DNA of 64,000 nt from Cladosporium sp. IMV 00045. Lineage: Eukaryota; Ascomycota; Dothideomycetes; Cladosporiales; Cladosporiaceae. The position numbers were made by a program, and so were the translations under genes. Position 1 is the first letter of the stretch; each line of letters opens with the position of its first letter. Under the pieces are notes generated by a model. It was not told where the DNA came from and did not search any database. It saw only the letters and a program-made list of their open reading frames with translations. The stretch spans positions 20,387-84,386 of the forward strand of contig MSJI02000896.1 of NCBI GenBank assembly GCA_001931905.2. Reading direction: 5' to 3'. Positions 38,562 to 48,544 of the stretch are shown here, one piece after another.

Positions 38562-41471
38562 ATGAGACCCTTCCCGCGCCCTGGACTCGCACAAGTTGCT
38601 GCCAGGCCTCTCCTGCGCGCCTCTCCAAAGCTCCGTCCCTTCAATACCCGCTCTCTCGCATCCACACGCCTCCAGCCAAGCTCCACATTCGATCATCACC
38701 GACTCGCGCCCTCGCTGCCCCTCGATCGACTGCTAAACTCTGCCAAGCACCGCCATTCCCTCTCCAACCGCCCCTCGAGCCAACGTCCCCTCCCAAGCTC
38801 AAGAAGACACTGCTCTCACAGAAGGAACATGTGCCGTCAAAACCGTGAGATCGACGTCGCCGACTCCAGCATGGACATCGCAGCCGGTCGCGAGGTTCTG
38901 CCCAAGAACGTCAAGCCGCTTCACTATGACTTGACCCTCGAGCCCAACTTCGAGACCTTCAAGTATGAGGGAACCGTTTCCATCGAGCTGGACGTGGTCG
39001 AGGACACGAAGAGCATCTCGCTGAACACCCTGGAGCTGGACATTCACGAGACCCTCATCAAGAGCGGCTCCACCAAAATCAGCTCTTCACCGAAGCTCAC
39101 CTTCGATGAGGACTCGCAGACCACCAAGATCGACTTCGACGAGACCATCCCCGCCGGCAAGAAGGCGACTCTTTTCCACAAGTTCACCGGCACTCTCAAT
39201 GACAACATGGCCGGTTTCTACCGTTCATCATACAAGGGCGCCAACGGCGAGGATGCATACATGGCCACCACTCAGATGGAGCCCACAGACGCCCGCAGAG
39301 CTTTCCCTTGCTTCGACGAGCCTGCTCTGAAGGCCACATACACCGTCACTCTCGTCGCCGACAACAAGATGACTTGTCTGAGCAACATGGACGTCGCCAG
39401 CGAGAAGCAGATCACCAAAGACCGCAAGGCTGTCACCTTCAACAAGACTCCGCTCATGTCCACATACCTCTTGGCCTTCATCGTTGGCGAGCTCAAGGTT
39501 TACGAGACCAACGAATTCCGTCTGCCCGTTCGCGTCTTCTGCACTCCGGACAAGGACATCGACCACGGCCACTTCTCAGCCGTGCTCGCCGCCAAGACCC
39601 TCAAGTTCTACGAGGAGCAGTTCGACAGCAAGTTCCCCTTGCCCAAGATGGACATGGTTGCCATTCCCGATTTCTCGGCCGGTGCCATGGAGAACTGGGG
39701 TCTCGTGACCTACCGCGTCGTTGATCTGCTGCTTGATGAGAAGACTAGCAGTGCATCCACCAAGCAACGCATTGCCGAGGTCGTCCAGCACGAGCTGGCT
39801 CACCAATGGTTCGGCAACCTTGTCACCATGGACTTCTGGGACGGCTTGTGGTTGAACGAGGGTTTCGCCACCTGGATGTCTTGGTACTCCTGCAACATCT
39901 TCTACCCCGAGTGGAAGGTGTGGGAGGGCTACGTCACTGACAACCTCCAGTCTGCGCTTGGTCTTGACTCCCTTCGCAGCTCTCACCCTATCGAGGTCCC
40001 TGTCAAGCGTGCCGATGAGATCAACCAGATTTTCGACGCCATCTCTTACTCAAAGGGCTCTTGCGTTCTTCGCATGATCTCCAAGTACCTTGGTGAGGAT
40101 GTCTTCATGGAGGGCATCCGCCGTTACCTCAAGAAGCACGCATACGGAAACACTCAGACCGGTGACCTGTGGGCTGCTCTCAGCGATGCCAGCGGGAAAA
40201 ACGTTGAGCGTGTTGCTGACATCTGGACCAAGAACGTCGGCTTCCCCGTCGTCACCGTCAGTGAGGATGAGAAGGCCTCTGCTATCCAGGTCAAGCAGAA
40301 CCGTTTCCTCAGGACAGCTGATGTGAAGCCTGAGGAGGACAAGACCCTCTTCCCGGTCTTCCTTGGCCTCCGCACCAAGGAGGGCGTCAACGAGGAGCTT
40401 ACCCTGAACAAGCGTGAGGACTCTTTCAAGGTCCCTGACCTCGACTTCTACAAGCTCAACGCCGACCACAGCGGTATTTACCGCACCTCGTACCCTCCCC
40501 ACCGCCTTCAGAAGCTCGGAGAGAACGCCAAGGCCGGCCTTCTCACCGTCGAGGACCGTGCTGGTATGATCGCTGATGCCGGTGCTCTGTCAGCCGCCGG
40601 ATACCAGAAGACCTCCGGCCTGCTGTCTCTGCTGAAGTCTTTCGACACCGAGCCCGACTTCGTGGTCTGGGACGAGATCACCGCCCGCGTCGGCACCGTC
40701 CGCAACGCCTGGCTCTTCGAGGACCAAAAGACGCAAGACGCCCTGCGCGCCTTCCAGCGCGACCTCGTCGCCAGCAAAGCCCACACCATCGGCTGGGACT
40801 TCAAGGAAACCGACGGCCACATCGAGCAGCAATTCAAGGCGCTCCTTTTCGGCGCCTCGGCCGGCGCAGGCGACGAGAAGACCAAAGCCGCCGCCTTCGA
40901 AATGTTCGAGAAATTCGCCGCCGGCGACCGCAACGCGCTGCACCCCAATCTGCGCTCCAGCGTCTACGCCGTCGTGCTCAAGTACGGCGGCGAGAAGGAG
41001 TACAACGTGCTCGTGAACGAGTACGAAACGGCCAAGAACGCCGACGAGCGCAACGCCGCCCTGCGCTCCCTCGGCCGCGCCCAGCAGCCGGAGCTCATCC
41101 AGCGCACCCTCGCCTACTCCCTCAGCAAGCAGGTCAAGGACCAGGACATCTACCTGCCCCTCGCTGGTTTGCGCGCTCACACCCCTGGCATGGAAGCTTT
41201 CTGGGCCTGGGTCAAGGAGAACTGGGAGGTGTTGGTCAAGAAGATGCCGCCTTCTTTTACTCTGTTGGGTTCGGTCGTCGCGATGGCCACGAGCGGTTTC
41301 ACCAAGCAGGAGCAGTTGAGGGATGTGGAGCTTTTCTTCCAGGACAAGAGCACGAAGGGTTTCGAGAGGAATTTGGCGCAGAGCTTCGATGCGATTAGGG
41401 CGAAGATTGGCTGGATTGAGAGGGATGCGAAGGACGTTGAGGAGTGGTTGAGGGAGGAGAAGTATTTGTAG
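38562..41471 (+). CDS. APE2: M1 zinc aminopeptidase (Ape2/Aap1 type)
   Basis: Single exon, 969 aa. The catalytic core shows the exopeptidase motif GAMENWG (near residue 373), the zinc motif HELAHQ (~410) with the third ligand 24 residues on in WLNEGFATW, and the transition-state tyrosine region AISYSKGSCVLRM (~495). The N-terminal M1 domain starts LPKNVKPLHYDLTLEP, and the ERAP1-like C-terminal helical domain completes it. The first ~89 residues are rich in Arg/Ser/Pro/Leu and almost free of acidic residues, like a mitochondrial presequence; an in-frame ATG at 38829 (residue 90, MCRQNREID) begins the usual cytosolic form. Known role: removing N-terminal residues from peptides, with yeast Ape2 found in several compartments. 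Two forms from two starts is inference. Codons are strongly biased, suggesting high expression. Confidence 0.95.
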   Translation: MRPFPRPGLAQVAARPLLRASPKLRPFNTRSLASTRLQPSSTFDHHRLAPSLPLDRLLNSAKHRHSLSNRPSSQRPLPSSRRHCSHRRNMCRQNREIDVADSSMDIAAGREVLPKNVKPLHYDLTLEPNFETFKYEGTVSIELDVVEDTKSISLNTLELDIHETLIKSGSTKISSSPKLTFDEDSQTTKIDFDETIPAGKKATLFHKFTGTLNDNMAGFYRSSYKGANGEDAYMATTQMEPTDARRAFPCFDEPALKATYTVTLVADNKMTCLSNMDVASEKQITKDRKAVTFNKTPLMSTYLLAFIVGELKVYETNEFRLPVRVFCTPDKDIDHGHFSAVLAAKTLKFYEEQFDSKFPLPKMDMVAIPDFSAGAMENWGLVTYRVVDLLLDEKTSSASTKQRIAEVVQHELAHQWFGNLVTMDFWDGLWLNEGFATWMSWYSCNIFYPEWKVWEGYVTDNLQSALGLDSLRSSHPIEVPVKRADEINQIFDAISYSKGSCVLRMISKYLGEDVFMEGIRRYLKKHAYGNTQTGDLWAALSDASGKNVERVADIWTKNVGFPVVTVSEDEKASAIQVKQNRFLRTADVKPEEDKTLFPVFLGLRTKEGVNEELTLNKREDSFKVPDLDFYKLNADHSGIYRTSYPPHRLQKLGENAKAGLLTVEDRAGMIADAGALSAAGYQKTSGLLSLLKSFDTEPDFVVWDEITARVGTVRNAWLFEDQKTQDALRAFQRDLVASKAHTIGWDFKETDGHIEQQFKALLFGASAGAGDEKTKAAAFEMFEKFAAGDRNALHPNLRSSVYAVVLKYGGEKEYNVLVNEYETAKNADERNAALRSLGRAQQPELIQRTLAYSLSKQVKDQDIYLPLAGLRAHTPGMEAFWAWVKENWEVLVKKMPPSFTLLGSVVAMATSGFTKQEQLRDVELFFQDKSTKGFERNLAQSFDAIRAKIGWIERDAKDVEEWLREEKYL

Positions 41472-41849
41472 ATGGTAGATACATCTCTTGGTCTTTGTGG
41501 TTTTTTGTTATAGTTTGGGCTGATATCATAAAAGGTATTGGGAAGGTTGTTTGAACATATTTTCAGCAAACTGGGGTTCGTGGACAGCCTTACGTGGCTG
41601 GGACTGGGAATGGGGAGGATATTTGAGCTCTCTACTACTTTTTACATGTTTATATTCATATAGCATTGTCCATCATCTGCTGTATAGAGAAAAGAAAAAC
41701 GAGCTCACGCTCGATCTTTGAAGAAGCTTCTACTTGCTCTGCAGTGCACTCGATTCTCACTTCCACACTTGTCATCAACATCGCTCATGCCGCCTGTATC
41801 AAGAGACGGAAGCAACTTTCAGTCATGTGGTATTCCGCTGGCACTCAAC
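41472..41849. other. 3' flank of APE2 up to array 2
   Basis: No coding signal. AT-rich stretch just after the APE2 stop, then non-repetitive sequence up to the first repeat unit on the left side of array 2. Confidence 0.5.
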
Positions 41850-41921
41850 TTCACTTACACCCCGCTAGGCACGCTGTAGAGGGTCCGAGCTTTTTGCCTT
41901 TTTGGGGAGTATGTTAGTGAA
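41850..41921 (-). repeat. Array 2 unit 5
   Basis: TTCACTAAC from 41921; AG at 41899-41898; core 41897-41859 (39 nt); GTAAGTGAA to 41850. Confidence 0.88.
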
Positions 41922-42084
41922 CTGTCTTGAGGTGTATGCTATGTCTCAAGCAAGAAACGTTGGGACATAATTGCTATATGTGTGATTAGCCTGCGTTGGA
42001 AAAGGAGCGTCTGCGATAGGTCTACTACGGACGGGTAAAGGCACGCTGGCGTGAGAGATGGTGGCTCTTACTGGCCTTTGAGAC

Positions 42085-42153
42085 TTCACTTACACCGCGC
42101 TAATTATCGTGTGCGGTCCGAGCTTTTTACTGCTTTAGGACAGTGTAAGTGAA
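42085..42153 (-). repeat. Array 2 unit 4
   Basis: TTCACTTAC from 42153; CAG ends at 42130; core 42129-42094 (36 nt); GTAAGTGAA to 42085. Here the two end motifs are perfect inverted repeats. Confidence 0.87.
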
Positions 42154-42301
42154 TTGTTTGAAAGGCACCTTCACTTCTAGCGAGGAAATCAGGATTGGAA
42201 GTCGTAAGTATGATCCGTCTGCATTGAAGAGAGCGCTACGAGATCAACTACGGAAAAGTAATCTGGCTTGAGGGTAGGTACTTCTTATAAGCGTTGATAC
42301 C

Positions 42302-42370
42302 TTCACGTACACTGCGCTATCCTGTCCCGGAGGGTCCGAGCTTTAGCCTTTTTGGGAGGATGTTAGTGAA
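42302..42370 (-). repeat. Array 2 unit 3
   Basis: TTCACTAAC from 42370; AG at 42349-42348; core 42347-42311 (37 nt); GTACGTGAA to 42302. Confidence 0.87.
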
Positions 42371-42456
42371 TTGCGCTTTGCGAAATGGATAGCGAAAGCA
42401 GCATAGAATGCACTATAACATGAGAGGTCTGCCTGGCTCTGATTGGCTCTGATGTT

Positions 42457-42527
42457 TTCACTTTACCCACGCTTAGGTGCGCAGATATGGTCCGAGCTTT
42501 TTGCCTTTTTGGGATGATGTTAGTGAA
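42457..42527 (-). repeat. Array 2 unit 2
   Basis: TTCACTAAC from 42527; AG at 42506-42505; core 42504-42467 (38 nt); GTAAAGTGAA to 42457. AGAGCCAATCAGAGCC follows, as after array-1 unit 2. Confidence 0.87.
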
Positions 42528-42558
42528 GTACTGCATGTGATGTTCTGCTCACGTGATA

Positions 42559-42620
42559 CGCGTGCCTAGGTGCTCGCTATAGGTCTGAGCTTCTTGCCTT
42601 TTTGGGACGATGTCAGTGAG
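42559..42620 (-). repeat. Array 2 unit 1
   Basis: CTCACTGAC from 42620; AG at 42599-42598; core 42597-42560 (38 nt); donor-like GTATCACGTG from 42559. The most diverged ends of the family. Confidence 0.75.
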
Positions 42621-42776
42621 GTTGTACATGTGCGCTGGCTTGGCTTGATGAACGTTAAGGTAGAGGTTGCATTGCTACCACGACATGATCGATATCATCA
42701 TTTGTCATGCGATACATAAGACTTATCCTATGCTCTCTCCATTTTCCCTCCCACCCTCTCTCACCAACATTTACAT

Positions 42777-45132
42777 CTACGACCCGCCATCAAGATAGTA
42801 CGACAGCGTGTAGTTGAGGAAAGTGCACTGTTCCAAATCGGGAAATTCGATCGTCTCCGACGGCCAGTCGAGATTCTTGGCCGGGCCTTTGCGGTTGCTG
42901 ACGGGGTGCCATGGGCCGGTCTGGCGGATGGCTTCGATGACCTGCATTCATTTTGTCAGACATAGTTCATCTAAGCCATCTCAGCGCTCAGCTGGGATGG
43001 TACAAAACACAGGGAAGTGTCACCAGCTTACATTCGTGTACCCGCGCACTTGCAAATATCTCATGTCCGGGTTCGGATCGCCTCTACGCGCAAATGCCGC
43101 GAAGTACCCAGACATCAGCTGCAGGGCACTCAAATCGCTCTCATCGCGCAGCGGCTGCTGGTTGCCATAAGTGAAACCCACATCCGCGCCGTGCAGGCGG
43201 AAGTAAGGCAGATTGGGGTTCCCGGCGGGAAATCCAGGCGTGACGGGACCGCTGGCCAGACCCGAGGCGCCGAGGTTGTTGGGGTCGTAGCCGGCGTAGG
43301 TGCGGTCGATGTTATAGTAGTAGGCTTTCTGGAAAGCGCGCGAGGTGGCGCCCGCGTAGACGGTGGCTTCGTCGATGCAGCGAAAGGTCTTGTCCGTGGC
43401 GAGGCGTTGGCTGATGTTGAAGGAGTCGAGAGTTAGGTTGCCTGTGTCATAGAAGGGAAAGAGGTTGCTGTCAATGACGAGTTGGGCGTATTCCGCTGAT
43501 ATGCCCAGGCTGGCTTGGATGCCTTCGGAGAGGGTTGTGATGTTGGCGGGTGGGAAGTTGGAGAAGGAGGCGCCGTCGTCGATGGTTGTGCCGAATATCA
43601 CGGGCACGTGGGCGGTGCTGCTGTTGCGTTCGCTGACGATTAGTTGGGGTGTGTTGACTATACTGCCGTCTTGTACAACGTAGCGGGCTACGGTGCTGTA
43701 GTCTTGGATCGCTTGTGCTGGCGCTTGCTTCAAGCAGTCGATTTGGGCGTCGAGTGATGTCTGGTTGCAGCCGAGGCCTCGGAAGATTTGCTGCCCGGCT
43801 ACTGCATAGGATTCGTTGACCGTATAGTAGGAGCTGTAAGTGGTGCCGTAGTCACCGTCGAGACCAAGCGTGCGTCCACCTCCAAGATTGGACTGCGGGA
43901 TGGCGCCAGCAATCAGCTTCTGACTGATGACTCTGGGAGAGCCAAGCAGAGTGCGTACAGAGCCTGCGCCAGCACTGCCGCCAATCTATGAAACGGTTAG
44001 ACTTTGTAGCTTGAACTGTCCTTGTCTCCAATCAATCACATACGATAGTCACTTTGTTGGGATCACCGCCGAATTGAGCGATATTCTTCTTCACCCACTC
44101 AAGCGCAACAATCTGGTCTCCGATGCCGAAGTTACCCTTGATATCAGTACCTGGAATCGCAAGAAATCCAAGAGTCGATAAACGGTAGTTGATCTCGACT
44201 CCGACGATGTCTTCACGCGAGGCAAAGTTGCCAGAGTCTTGACCACTGTTAGGTCCGCCGTCACCGCCAGTGAAACCGCCGCCGTGAATGGAGAAAAGAA
44301 CTGGTCTGAGATCTTTCCTCGAACCAGATTTGGGCAGATAAGGCGTCTGAATGTTCAAGAAGAGACATTGCTCCGTACCTGTTGTGCGGTAGATCTGGAT
44401 GCAGTCTGAACCGTACTGCGTAGCCTGGACGGTCTCGCCAGTGCGGTTATAGAGGGTGGAGTACTCGAAACGTGCTGGTGGGTTGGCGTAAGGGATGCCG
44501 TTGAAGCGGAAAGACTTTTGGTTGCGGAACCCGACGTAGTCATTTCCACTCGAAGAGACAGTGAGTTGGTTTGAAGCTGTGGCGTTGGCACTTGCGTTGT
44601 TCGCATTGCTTGACTGGGTGCAAAGTACTGGTAGTCGCTTGTGGTTGCTCTGGATCTTTGCAAAGTTCAGTCTGTGGGCACTCTCGCTGACGGTCAATGC
44701 TCCGCCTTGAATGTGGTACTGTTGACTGCGGCTTTGGTGTCCTGCAAAGCTCTGATAGGCCAATGAGCGCAGGAAGTCATTGCTGTGGCTTTCTATCGAT
44801 GCTTGTGTTAACAGCGATTCCCCAATGTTAGCACATGCTTCTGCTCCAGCGGCTGACAGCATTGGGTCCAGCACGATAGCGCCAATATGGTTGACATCAT
44901 CTGTGGCGTTGAGGTTGTTCTGGTATACCAAGGTCAATGATGTTCCATGATTGCTTGCAACAGGTGATGTTAGAGCCGTGGAGCTGAGAAGAAGAGCTAA
45001 AGCAGCAGCGGATCTTGTAGTGGTGCCCATGTCGTCGGGCTCGACTTGTGGTGAATAGAATACGATGGTCGTTGAAAGAAACAGAGTTAACCACCATGGA
45101 GGGCGGAGGTATTGATATCTCTCCAGACCCAT
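42777..45132 (-). CDS. Type-B carboxylesterase/lipase family protein, probably secreted
   Basis: Three exons: 45132-44044, 43985-43032 and 42941-42777, total 735 aa. Introns are 58 nt (GTATGT/TAG) and 90 nt (GTAAGC/CAG). Two in-frame starts both precede hydrophobic segments; the second (45030, MGTTTRSAAALALLLSSTAL) looks like a classical signal peptide. The N-terminal ~190 residues are an unusual extension before the esterase core. The core shows FRFNGIPYANPPARF, the oxyanion region FSIHGGGFTGGD, and the nucleophile elbow GGSAG (Ser ~367), which begins right after the first intron; most relatives have GESAG. The acid residue region reads IDDGASF (~501) where DEG is usual, and the catalytic His is in HGADVGF (~629). 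Many N-glycosylation sequons. Substrate unknown: lipase, cholinesterase-like or other ester hydrolase. Confidence 0.87.
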
Positions 45133-46174
45133 GTTCCGGCGATAGCTACGTTCAACGATTTACCGTCGTCTTTAGGTTTGCGTAGACCAAACGGCCTGGA
45201 TAATCAGCTCGTCTCCACGTTACCCCAAATTAAAGTCGATTCGAAATCATGAAGCTTATCTCTTTACAGTGTATCCCTTCGGCCGCGCAGGCAAAATCGG
45301 TAAGGACGGAGTCAAATAGGTGGATGTATATGGGAAGAGGTCCACTTTGACCGTCACCATTTAGCCGGCTGCGGCTGTTTTCAAGCTCACGGTTAAGCAT
45401 TCTTGGGGTCTTCCTTGCTAGTTTGTAGTGCCACACGAAGGCTACCTGCTCATGGCGGAGTTGTTTGGTAGAAATGTTGCGGATTACACAAGGTATTCGT
45501 CTCACAGGGTCGAAAGCATGATTGTGGTCGTAGTAGATGTTATCCTGGGTAAAAGCCCTTCGGTCACGCTTTTGCCGACACTTGTTGCATCCCGTGTTGT
45601 CGAAGTACATTTCTTTGTGCGATTGATCCGAGACCTTCAATGTTTAGCATCATGAGTTTTGCGGGATCTGACTGCCTCCTTTTCCGTAGATTTACAAAAG
45701 AGTCGTTAACTTGTTTGTGACAGACAAGCGTTAGGTCAGACGATCGATGGCCTGCGAGCAGCACCATAACAGCAAGTGTCATAGCATGGCGTCGCCTCCA
45801 GCACTTCTGCTTCACGCGCATCAGATCTGCATTGATGATGACAAAGATCACGAGAAGACGATATACACGTAGGTATAGGTACTTGCAGATCCTGCCATGT
45901 GAAAGCAAGGAAGGAGGATCGCAAACCGATCAGCCTCATCAGGCCCCACCTCTCCACAAACTCCACAAACAACAGTCAGCCAGGCCCTGTCATCAGCATC
46001 GGCGGGCGCCGATAGGAGATCTCAAGATAACGACTGGTCAATACATTCTGATACAAACATCGGCACTTCTTAAGACATGCACTTCAATTCTCTTCTCGCG
46101 ATTCTCTTCATGGACCTTCATACGCCATTCCTTTTGTTCGACGATTTTGGCTGAAAGAGCACGGATTGCCCACC
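45133..46174. promoter_or_regulatory. Divergent intergenic region esterase/hxB
   Basis: About 1 kb between outward-facing genes. Short ORFs only. The hxB ORF is open back to a TTG at 46166, nine bases before its ATG. Confidence 0.45.
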
Positions 46175-48544
46175 ATGGCAGACATACCCGACGACCCGAC
46201 TGCATACGATGTATATATCCAGGAAATGAGAAAGATCCAATACCCGGTGCTCGCAGAGACCACATACTTGGATCATGCTGGCACGACCCTGTATAGCAAA
46301 GCCTTGCTGGACCGCTTCCACGCCGATATGATGGGAAGCCTACTTGGAAACCCACACTCCGCCTCGCCGTCGAGCCTACATTCTACACAAATGGTGGAAG
46401 ATGTTCGCCTGCAGTTACTGCAATTCTTCAAAGCGGACCCTGACCAATATGATCTGGTATTCACGGCAAACGCTACAGCTGCCATCAAGCTGGTCATGGA
46501 GGCTTTCAAAGGGCAAGAGGACGGCTTCTGGTATGGATACCACAGGGATTCACATACGAGCTTGGTAGGCGTGAGGGAGGCCACCAAAGAGCACCATTGC
46601 TTTGACTCGGATGAAGAGGTCGAGACTTGGATTGAGACGAGCAACGACAGCGCACGCTCAAGGGCAAGGCTGTTTGCATACCCAGCACAATCGAACATGA
46701 ACGGCCGCCGCCTGCCGCTACAGTGGACTCGCAGGCTACGCGACATTGACGGTGAGCGAGTCTACTCCCTACTCGACGCCGCTGCGTTTGTCTCGACTTC
46801 TCCACTTGACCTCAGCGATCCTGAACTTGCGCCAGACTTCACCGCCCTTAGCCTGTACAAGATCTTCGGATTCCCTGACCTTGGAGCGCTGATTGTTCGA
46901 AAAGACGCTGGGCACATTTTCTCAAAGCGCAGCTACTTCGGCGGAGGTACCGTTGATATGGTGCTTACGATGACGGAGCACTGGCACGCAAGGAAGACTG
47001 GCTCTTTGCATGAGCAACTCGAGGACGGGACCCTTCCAGTGCACAGCATAATTGCTCTGAAGTCTGCCATTCAGACTCACTTGGAGCTTTTTGGAACCAT
47101 GGAGCGCATCTCAAAGCATACCGCGATGCTGACCCAGCGTTTACATGAGACTTTGGCCAAAATGAGGCACGGGAACGGAACACCTGTGGCCACCATTTAC
47201 AGGGATGGCCGGTCTACTCATGGCTCAGTTGTCGCCTTCAACCTGCGAAACGGCCAAGGAGAATGGATTAGCAATACAGAGGTTGAAAAGGCAGCATCGG
47301 TAAAGCATATCCATCTTCGAACTGGAGGTCTTTGCAATCCTGGTGGCATCGCCGCGTCGCTTGGCCTAGAACCCTGGGAAATGAGAAACAACTTCTCTGC
47401 CGGTTTCCGCTGTGGCAGTGAGGACGATATCATCAACGGAAAGCCTACTGGAGTCATTCGAGTAAGCTTAGGTGCAATGAGCACCATGCGCGACGTCAAG
47501 TTGTTTCTACTATTCGTGGAGGAGTTCTTCGTCGACACCACTTGTTTACCACCAAGAGCAGACTCTCCTTTGAATTATGCATATCCGAATAGATTGCGGC
47601 GACTACGGATAGAAAGTCTGACTGTATACCCTATCAAAAGCTGTGCTGGCTGGCAGATACCGTACAATACAGCCTGGGAGATACGAAGGGAAGGCCTAGC
47701 TTGGGATCGTGAATGGTGCATCGTACATCAAGGAACAGGCGCTGCGCTTAGCCAAAAACGACATCCCCAAATGGCTCTTATCAAGCCGAATCTGGACTTT
47801 GCAGCCGGAGTGCTACGCATTCGACAATCTGGAAATCCTAGAGAAATCAGTGTGCCACTCTCGTTGAACCCGTCCTACTTTGAATCCGAGAGCGTTCGCG
47901 AAGGTGGTGCACACATTTGCGGCGACACAGTCAAGGCTCGGCTATACACTTCGACGGCCATTGCCTCTTTTCTCACCGCTGCTGTGGGTGTGCCATGCAC
48001 ATTAGCACGGTTTCCGAGTGCAACTGCAGGTGAATCATCAGCTCGGCACAGCAAATTACATCTGAAGCCTTTGGATCCTCAGCCTGGCATTGCTCGTCCT
48101 ATTCTACTGAGTAACGAATCACCAATTCTGACGATCAACCGATCCTCACTCAACCGACTCAATGAACAGATCAAAGAGAAAGGAGGCAAAGCTGCGCACC
48201 CTGCCGTCTTCCGGGCAAACATCGTCCTGGCAGAAAGCTCGAATCTACCACCCGGACAAGAGCAGCCTTGGGCAGAAGATGAATGGGAAAGCATGCAGGT
48301 GGGAGGACCTGATGGACCGAAGCTCGAGTTTCTGGGAGGTTGTCGGCGGTGTCAGATGGTGTGTGTAGACCAAGAGACCGCAGAGAAGAATGAAGAGCCC
48401 TTCGTCACGTTGGCCAAAACGAGACGGTTTGGCGGTCGAGTGCTATTTGGTGTGCATACGGCGCTGGCCGGGCGAAGAGGAACTTGCAATTGGCCTACTA
48501 TTCGCGTAGGAGATGCTGTCGAAACCCGGAAGAGGATTTCATGA
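46175..48544 (+). CDS. hxB: Molybdenum cofactor sulfurase (HxB/MOCOS)
   Basis: Single exon, 789 aa from the ATG at 46175 (MADIPDDPTAYDVY). The N-terminal half is a class-V aminotransferase/NifS-like domain: ETTYLDHAGTTLYSKALL, GNPHSASPSS, FTANATAAIKLV, and the PLP lysine in LSLYKIFGFPDLGAL (~228). The likely persulfide-carrying cysteine is in HLRTGGLCNPGG (~387). The C-terminal half is the MOSC_N/MOSC pair (IESLTVYPIKSCAGWQI, then the C-terminal FLGGCRRCQMVCVDQETAE). Known role: transfers sulfur from cysteine to the molybdenum cofactor, activating xanthine dehydrogenase and aldehyde oxidase; hxB is the Aspergillus gene. Length is close to the family norm for fungi. An AATAAA lies ~70 bp after the stop. 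Confidence 0.94.
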   Translation: MADIPDDPTAYDVYIQEMRKIQYPVLAETTYLDHAGTTLYSKALLDRFHADMMGSLLGNPHSASPSSLHSTQMVEDVRLQLLQFFKADPDQYDLVFTANATAAIKLVMEAFKGQEDGFWYGYHRDSHTSLVGVREATKEHHCFDSDEEVETWIETSNDSARSRARLFAYPAQSNMNGRRLPLQWTRRLRDIDGERVYSLLDAAAFVSTSPLDLSDPELAPDFTALSLYKIFGFPDLGALIVRKDAGHIFSKRSYFGGGTVDMVLTMTEHWHARKTGSLHEQLEDGTLPVHSIIALKSAIQTHLELFGTMERISKHTAMLTQRLHETLAKMRHGNGTPVATIYRDGRSTHGSVVAFNLRNGQGEWISNTEVEKAASVKHIHLRTGGLCNPGGIAASLGLEPWEMRNNFSAGFRCGSEDDIINGKPTGVIRVSLGAMSTMRDVKLFLLFVEEFFVDTTCLPPRADSPLNYAYPNRLRRLRIESLTVYPIKSCAGWQIPYNTAWEIRREGLAWDREWCIVHQGTGAALSQKRHPQMALIKPNLDFAAGVLRIRQSGNPREISVPLSLNPSYFESESVREGGAHICGDTVKARLYTSTAIASFLTAAVGVPCTLARFPSATAGESSARHSKLHLKPLDPQPGIARPILLSNESPILTINRSSLNRLNEQIKEKGGKAAHPAVFRANIVLAESSNLPPGQEQPWAEDEWESMQVGGPDGPKLEFLGGCRRCQMVCVDQETAEKNEEPFVTLAKTRRFGGRVLFGVHTALAGRRGTCNWPTIRVGDAVETRKRIS

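Larger units (their letters stand above)
41850..42620 (-). repeat. Array 2: five repeat units of the array-1 family on the minus strand
   Basis: Read on the minus strand, five units start at 42620, 42527, 42370, 42153 and 41921. They share with array 1 the start TTCACTAAC (variants CTCACTGAC and TTCACTTAC), AG after 23-24 nt, a core with AAGCTCGGACC (one copy AAGCTCAGACC) and a GT-led end (GTAAGTGAA, GTACGTGAA, GTAAAGTGAA, GTATCACGTG). Core lengths are 38, 38, 37, 36 and 39 nt. The first unit lies 157 bp after the stop of the minus-strand carboxylesterase gene. Spacing shrinks towards that gene (unit starts 93, 157, 217, 232 bp apart). Confidence 0.9.

Noticed and set aside
40590..41180. 196-codon antisense ORF over the aminopeptidase gene
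   Set aside because: Shadow of a strongly biased coding sequence.
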